Shown here piece by piece: positions 60,302 through 64,000 of a stretch of DNA of 64,000 nt. Location of the stretch: positions 62,001-126,000 of the forward strand of contig JAQUUB010000001.1 of NCBI GenBank assembly GCA_028694115.1, written 5' to 3'. The notes under the pieces were generated by a model. It had not been told where the DNA came from. It searched no databases and saw only the letters and a list, made by a program, of their open reading frames with translations. Made by a program: the position numbers and the translations under genes. Position 1 is the stretch's first letter. The number at the start of each line of letters is the position of its first letter. This DNA is from Lachnospiraceae bacterium. Its GTDB lineage: Bacteria; Bacillota_A; Clostridia; Lachnospirales; Lachnospiraceae.

Positions 60302-60526
60302 ATGACTAAGATACAATCACTGAGAGAAGAGTTGGGTATGTCGAAGAAACAATTGGCAAAGAAAACTGGTTTATCTGTTGCCAAGCTATCAAGATTAGAA
60401 GATGAGTGTGAAGAAATGTTAGTTTCTGATTCCGTAATTATTGCAAGAGTGTTGGGTGTTCGACCTAATACTATTAGGGTTTTACAGCCAAGTTATGGGT
60501 GTTTTCCTAGGGAAAAGAAGCGGTAA
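60302..60526 (+). CDS. XRE/Cro-type helix-turn-helix regulator
   Basis: 74 residues. SLREELGMSKKQLAKKTGLS, then VAKLSRLEDECEEM, is a classic Xre helix-turn-helix; the C-terminus (GCFPREKKR) is short and basic. Ribosome site AAGGAG. Probably binds operators in this region; candidate sites are the inverted repeats at 54760-54807 and elsewhere. Adjacent to the DUF2325-like gene. Confidence 0.75.
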   Translation: MTKIQSLREELGMSKKQLAKKTGLSVAKLSRLEDECEEMLVSDSVIIARVLGVRPNTIRVLQPSYGCFPREKKR

Positions 60527-60740
60527 TTTTTCACTGCTCCGCGCCCACCAAAATAACAGCCTCTCACCGTCATCACACCAACTAAGCACATAAATACATG
60601 AGATCTTGAAAGCCCGCCAGGGTTTTACTAGTCTTTTCTTCGATATATTAAGTTTTAATTATGGATAATTATAAGAACTCAATGGCTGCACACATTGGGT
60701 TCGAACGTTTATGGACTCAAATGTTTAAGAAGGAAGTTGC
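60527..60740 (+). other. 214-base gap with GC-rich start and a weak small ORF
   Basis: It starts with a GC-rich tract (CTCCGCGCCCACCAAAATA, CCTCTCACCG) whose CACCAAAATA and CCTCTCACC pieces also occur near 51198. A 29-codon frame (ATG 60661, MDNYKNSMAAHIGFERLW) ends in the next gene's start, but lacks a ribosome site. Otherwise nothing is recognised. Confidence 0.3.
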
Positions 60741-61067
60741 ATGGAGATGAAACTGGTGTTGTCGGCTGAGTGTAAAAAAACGGGATCTTTGATTGATTCT
60801 GTAAGTTTTGAGTTTCACAATTCATTGGACGAATTTAGTGAGTTAATCAGAAAAGGGTTTAAGGAGGTTTATCATGGAAGAAATGAATCGTACTTCTACA
60901 AAGAAGAATTATGGGAATCAGGAGGGAAAGCAAATGAAAAATTCATTGGAAAATGGTTTAAGTGCTTTACTGAAAGAGAAGAAGATACTTGTGTACTTCG
61001 TTCTGACGCAAGGGTCTCAGATAGAGAGAGACTTGCTAGAAAATACTTATCAACAATTTCGGCTTAG
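60741..61067 (+). CDS. Early protein, overlapping the next gene in another frame
   Basis: ATG at 60741 (AAGGAAG upstream) reading MEMKLVLSAECKKTGSLIDS; the ATG two codons later overlaps a TGA as ATGA. 108 residues, Cys/Phe/Glu-rich. The last two thirds overlap the frame starting at 60874, so only one may be fully used. The first 44 codons look protein-like; the rest is less certain. Confidence 0.4.
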   Translation: MEMKLVLSAECKKTGSLIDSVSFEFHNSLDEFSELIRKGFKEVYHGRNESYFYKEELWESGGKANEKFIGKWFKCFTEREEDTCVLRSDARVSDRERLARKYLSTISA

Positions 61068-61362
61068 GATGAATTATGAATATCATCTGGATATCTTTCC
61101 TGAGCGCCCTACCAGTAAAATTAGCACTAGTAATCCTGGTTTATTGCAACAGATAGTTACTACGTTCAATCAAGTTCTAGAAGAACAAGATGATAAATTG
61201 TACTTTTTCTTTGTACTAGATGGAGCATTAGATGATCTAAGCTTCCTTCGTCCTGACTCTCAAAAAGTTCAGGTACTAACAGTACAAGGAGATAAGACTG
61301 ATGAATTGTACAAGAAAGGCATCAGTGCTTTAGATCGATTTAAAGGTCTTCTTGCTAGTTAA
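60874..61362 (+). CDS. Early protein of up to 162 residues, function unknown
   Basis: AAGGAGG precedes the ATG at 60874. A second ATG at 60934 (AGGAGGG upstream) would start MKNSLENGLSALLKEKKILV, giving 142 residues. The body is a globular α/β protein (YFFFVLDGALDDLSFLRPDS; VQVLTVQGDKTDELYKKG). Not recognised. It is followed by a terminator-like hairpin. Confidence 0.55.
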   Translation: MEEMNRTSTKKNYGNQEGKQMKNSLENGLSALLKEKKILVYFVLTQGSQIERDLLENTYQQFRLRMNYEYHLDIFPERPTSKISTSNPGLLQQIVTTFNQVLEEQDDKLYFFFVLDGALDDLSFLRPDSQKVQVLTVQGDKTDELYKKGISALDRFKGLLAS

Positions 61363-61406
61363 TTTTTAAAACCCAAGAATTTGAAAAATCTTTCTTCGTG
61401 GTAATT

Positions 61407-61447
61407 TTGCCGGGGATGTATTAAAAATGCATCCTCGGTATTTTATA
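61407..61447 (+). terminator. Terminator-like hairpin before the right-edge gene
   Basis: CCGGGGATG (61410-61418) and CATCCTCGG (61430-61438) pair in nine positions (one G-T) around an A-rich loop, then TATTTTAT. It ends the small-gene transcript; the next gene starts 49 bases on. Confidence 0.7.
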
Positions 61448-61495
61448 AGTGGCTCACTAAAATATTTAAAAAGGCTAACGCGCATAGGAGTTTAT

Positions 61496-64000
61496 ATGAA
61501 GTTTGTAACAGGAATCTATTCAGAATCAACAGATTCTTTTAGACCCTACACTGTAAATGATTTTATATCTGATTTAAGGGAACTCCAGGACTATCAATGG
61601 AAAAATTTCGAGCAAGAATTAATTGAACTTTGTAGAGCATCAAAAACAACACCTGAACAGTTCCTTCGTTTTACTCTGCCAAACGAATCTGGAACTACTA
61701 CAAAAACTCACTATTTATTCGATTCTGCTGATGCAAAAACAATTGCATATGGATGGGGAGTAATGGAATCAAATTTCTTTGGAAGAAATTTTGCTGAATT
61801 AAATAATTTAAGAAGAGTTTTAGGCTATAAAGTTCTAGGTTCCTTGGAAGGCAGAGTTCAAACTAACTCGATTACAAATAAGCCTACGACTAGGCATATC
61901 AATGCGTCTTCATCTCGTCAACAAATGTTCAGATATTTTATCAATAAACCATCTGATGAACACTATGATCCATCTATCCCAGAAAATAGAGTAGTAATTC
62001 AGTATCTCTATTATGGAGGAAGAGGCAGAAATAGAAGAAACTTCTTTAAAGAACAAAATGTGGATACATTTTTTGTTGTAACAAAAAGTGTGTTTAGAAA
62101 AAACCCAGAAACAGGTAAAGGATATTACGAATACGAAGGATATCTGCATTTAGATGAACATATTCCGCCAGTTCTTGACCACTGGTATGCCAAAAAAGTG
62201 CAAATGGCATTAACTAAAAGTAGAAACTTTAAGCCATTAGAAACGATATACTTAATTTCAGACATGCATCGTATTGGGATGGGAATTATAGATAAATTAA
62301 AAATGACTATGTCATATAAAAGAGCTCGCCCTAGAGTATCTGATCTAAAGATGGCTATTCAAGCTATGCTACGAGATAGCAAACCTTTATCTGGAGACAA
62401 GAATAGAAAGATTCAGACAGTCTCACGGATTAAAGTTGTTCCAATGAACAGAATAAAGATGGAAAGTACTGAGAACTTAACTTATTTTAATAAAGGTATA
62501 AAAGAAGATACTGCTTCTGAGTATTACGAAGGATCTCACTTTTTTAACTGGTTTGATCCCGTGTATAAGTCTAAATCTTGGTCTGACGCATTCAGTAAAC
62601 AAAACAATGCATCGATTGATCAATTGAAAGATACAGTTTATGAATTTAAGTTAAATCTTACGTTTATCAACGAAGAATCAATGTTAGACGGAGACTTTTG
62701 CATAGATATGCCAGAATTTAAAGAATTTTGTATTGAAAATTCTTTAGGTGAAAACATAATCCAAGAAACAATAAATAAGGATAGACAACTTTCGACAAAT
62801 ATTATGTCCCATGTGTTCATGAGACACGGGGAAGGTATTGCTATCGAAGACGAGATTATTAGTATTGCTAATATCGGGGAAAAAGAAGAGAACTCTAAAT
62901 TAGCTTATACAAACAAAGCTAAGAAGTTAATTCAACGGAAAAAAACAGTAGTATGTGATAAGTTCCCATTAAGATATAAAGAAAGTGAAAGATTTATCTC
63001 GGGAGAACCAGGTAGCGAATTAGAGTTCAGAAGAGACATTGTAGGATTATCACATTCTCAAAAAGAATATTTTAAACAAGATGAATTTCATACTAATGCT
63101 TTAGTTGGTTTTTTAGAAGGAGATGATTCTTTATTAAGCATTACAACAGATGAGTACATGAAAATGTCTCCTGAAGAACTTTATTCGTTTCATCAAAAAC
63201 TAGAAGGAGTTTCATGTGATGGTTGGTTCACTAACAATTTTCTGCATAATACTGAGTTAATTGCTCCACGAACAGAAACGATTAACTGTAGTTATCCTGA
63301 GATGTCAGAGACCTTGATTGGTTATATTAATCACCTTGATAAATTAGCTAACGCAGAAGAATCCGATCCTATTGTTATTGAAATGAACAGAGATACTTAT
63401 AGAGGAAAAGCATTACTGTCTCATTACACTGTTGTTTGTCCACATTGTGAATCTAGAATGGTTGAAGGAGACCCTGATACAAAACTAGCAAAAGCAATAA
63501 ATAATCTTATTAGACCTAGCTCTTATGCGTTCTCATGCCCAGTATGTGACCATTTCTTGGTAAATCCTAAACCAGGTATGGTATTAAATAAAGGAGATGC
63601 GAAGGAATCTCCTGATGCGGTAGTTACTAAACAATATATTAGTAATGGACGTGGAAAATTCAATAAGATGGTCATTAAGTCTTACAATAAGCATGAAGAC
63701 GGGATAAATTTAAAAGTAGACATGTATTATGATTTAGCAAATGCTCGTGTTACTGGACCAGACGTATTAAAGTTCCTCTTCCAAGAAAGACAAGATTCTT
63801 TTATTGGGAAAGTAAAAGAACTCAAAGTTCGTGATCCTGAAACAGGTGAAGAAAAAGTGTTTAAGAATGTTCAATTGGATGGAATTATCACTGGAGGAGC
63901 AAATAAAGGTTTAGATGTTTCTATAATGAATTCCAGACTAAGACTAGCAGCATTAGTTTTTGGTCGAAAAGTAGCCAAAGCTGGAAGACAAGTTGCAGCT
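61496..64000 (+). CDS. Large protein with C4 zinc ribbon, partial (runs off right edge)
   Basis: ATG at 61496 with TAGGAG upstream; the frame stays open to base 64000, giving at least 835 residues. The N-terminal half is charged with YLYYGGRGRNRRNFF and IYLISDMHRIGMGIIDKL. About residues 645-685 hold VCPHCESRMV and FSCPVCDHFLVNP, a Cys4 zinc ribbon, followed by VDMYYDLANARVTGPDVLKF. I cannot assign a function. Position, size and ribbon fit a nucleic-acid enzyme such as part of a phage polymerase or a large transcription factor, but no catalytic motif is visible. Confidence 0.55.
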   Translation, partial: MKFVTGIYSESTDSFRPYTVNDFISDLRELQDYQWKNFEQELIELCRASKTTPEQFLRFTLPNESGTTTKTHYLFDSADAKTIAYGWGVMESNFFGRNFAELNNLRRVLGYKVLGSLEGRVQTNSITNKPTTRHINASSSRQQMFRYFINKPSDEHYDPSIPENRVVIQYLYYGGRGRNRRNFFKEQNVDTFFVVTKSVFRKNPETGKGYYEYEGYLHLDEHIPPVLDHWYAKKVQMALTKSRNFKPLETIYLISDMHRIGMGIIDKLKMTMSYKRARPRVSDLKMAIQAMLRDSKPLSGDKNRKIQTVSRIKVVPMNRIKMESTENLTYFNKGIKEDTASEYYEGSHFFNWFDPVYKSKSWSDAFSKQNNASIDQLKDTVYEFKLNLTFINEESMLDGDFCIDMPEFKEFCIENSLGENIIQETINKDRQLSTNIMSHVFMRHGEGIAIEDEIISIANIGEKEENSKLAYTNKAKKLIQRKKTVVCDKFPLRYKESERFISGEPGSELEFRRDIVGLSHSQKEYFKQDEFHTNALVGFLEGDDSLLSITTDEYMKMSPEELYSFHQKLEGVSCDGWFTNNFLHNTELIAPRTETINCSYPEMSETLIGYINHLDKLANAEESDPIVIEMNRDTYRGKALLSHYTVVCPHCESRMVEGDPDTKLAKAINNLIRPSSYAFSCPVCDHFLVNPKPGMVLNKGDAKESPDAVVTKQYISNGRGKFNKMVIKSYNKHEDGINLKVDMYYDLANARVTGPDVLKFLFQERQDSFIGKVKELKVRDPETGEEKVFKNVQLDGIITGGANKGLDVSIMNSRLRLAALVFGRKVAKAGRQVAA

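Noticed and set aside
60661..60750. 29-codon ORF before the gene at 60741
   Set aside because: No ribosome site; only its stop overlap with the next start argues for it.
61496..64000. Right-edge protein as RNA polymerase β subunit
   Set aside because: No GDK...RHGNKG-type or DFDGD-type motif is seen in the available 835 residues; only the zinc ribbon is supported.
1..64000. CRISPR arrays, tRNA and rRNA genes, insertion sequences
   Set aside because: No regularly spaced direct repeats, no cloverleaf with intact arms and no transposase were found on reading through the gene-free regions.

Overview
The window is one stretch of a large tailed phage with a contractile tail. It has tail sheath, tail tube, HK97-type portal, major capsid protein, fused protease/scaffold and large terminase genes, and almost no gaps between late genes. 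The DNA is clearly AT-rich. Nearly every gene has a strong AGGAG-type ribosome site. Two genes carry lipoprotein signal peptides with a Ser after the lipobox Cys, so a bacterial, probably Gram-negative, host is likely. The host itself cannot be named from the sequence.

Layout. Bases 1-42918 are late genes, almost all on the minus strand, read from right to left. In transcription order they are: a zinc-binding protein interrupted by an intein (42918-41188); small glycine-rich virion proteins with a GIY-YIG/HNH nuclease insertion; terL; a head/neck structural block; portal; protease-scaffold; decoration protein; major capsid protein; appendage proteins; connector proteins; sheath; three tube-like proteins; two putative tail chaperones; two giant proteins of 1897 and 1415 residues; and a baseplate-like gene cut by the left edge. 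The only plus-strand gene in this block is a degenerate GIY-YIG/NUMOD1 gene at 1819-2313.

Bases 43021-45874 (plus strand) hold tandem tail-collar fibre paralogues, including a 41-codon remnant and a deletion chimera, closed by a terminator. Bases 45907-46467 are gene-free and full of palindromes. From 46468 rightwards runs a plus-strand block of small, mostly unrecognisable genes, typical of early or host-takeover regions. It includes a run of small membrane proteins and two lipoproteins (55015-58524), a DUF2325-like protein, an XRE-type repressor-like protein, and at the right edge a large open frame with a C4 zinc ribbon.

Most interesting reading. The 1415-residue protein has a DTDGD motif in a context resembling the catalytic double-psi barrel of two-barrel RNA polymerases. 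Its overlapping upstream neighbour (1897 residues, in the tape-measure position) carries a RecB/Cas4-like nuclease domain followed by a DEDDh exonuclease and hydrophobic segments. Together they could be an ejected polymerase-plus-nuclease package delivered with the genome. This is an inference. Other points of note are a GIY-YIG-bearing intein, a GC-rich island of stacked hairpins inside the AT-rich early region, and recurring hairpin and operator-like elements.
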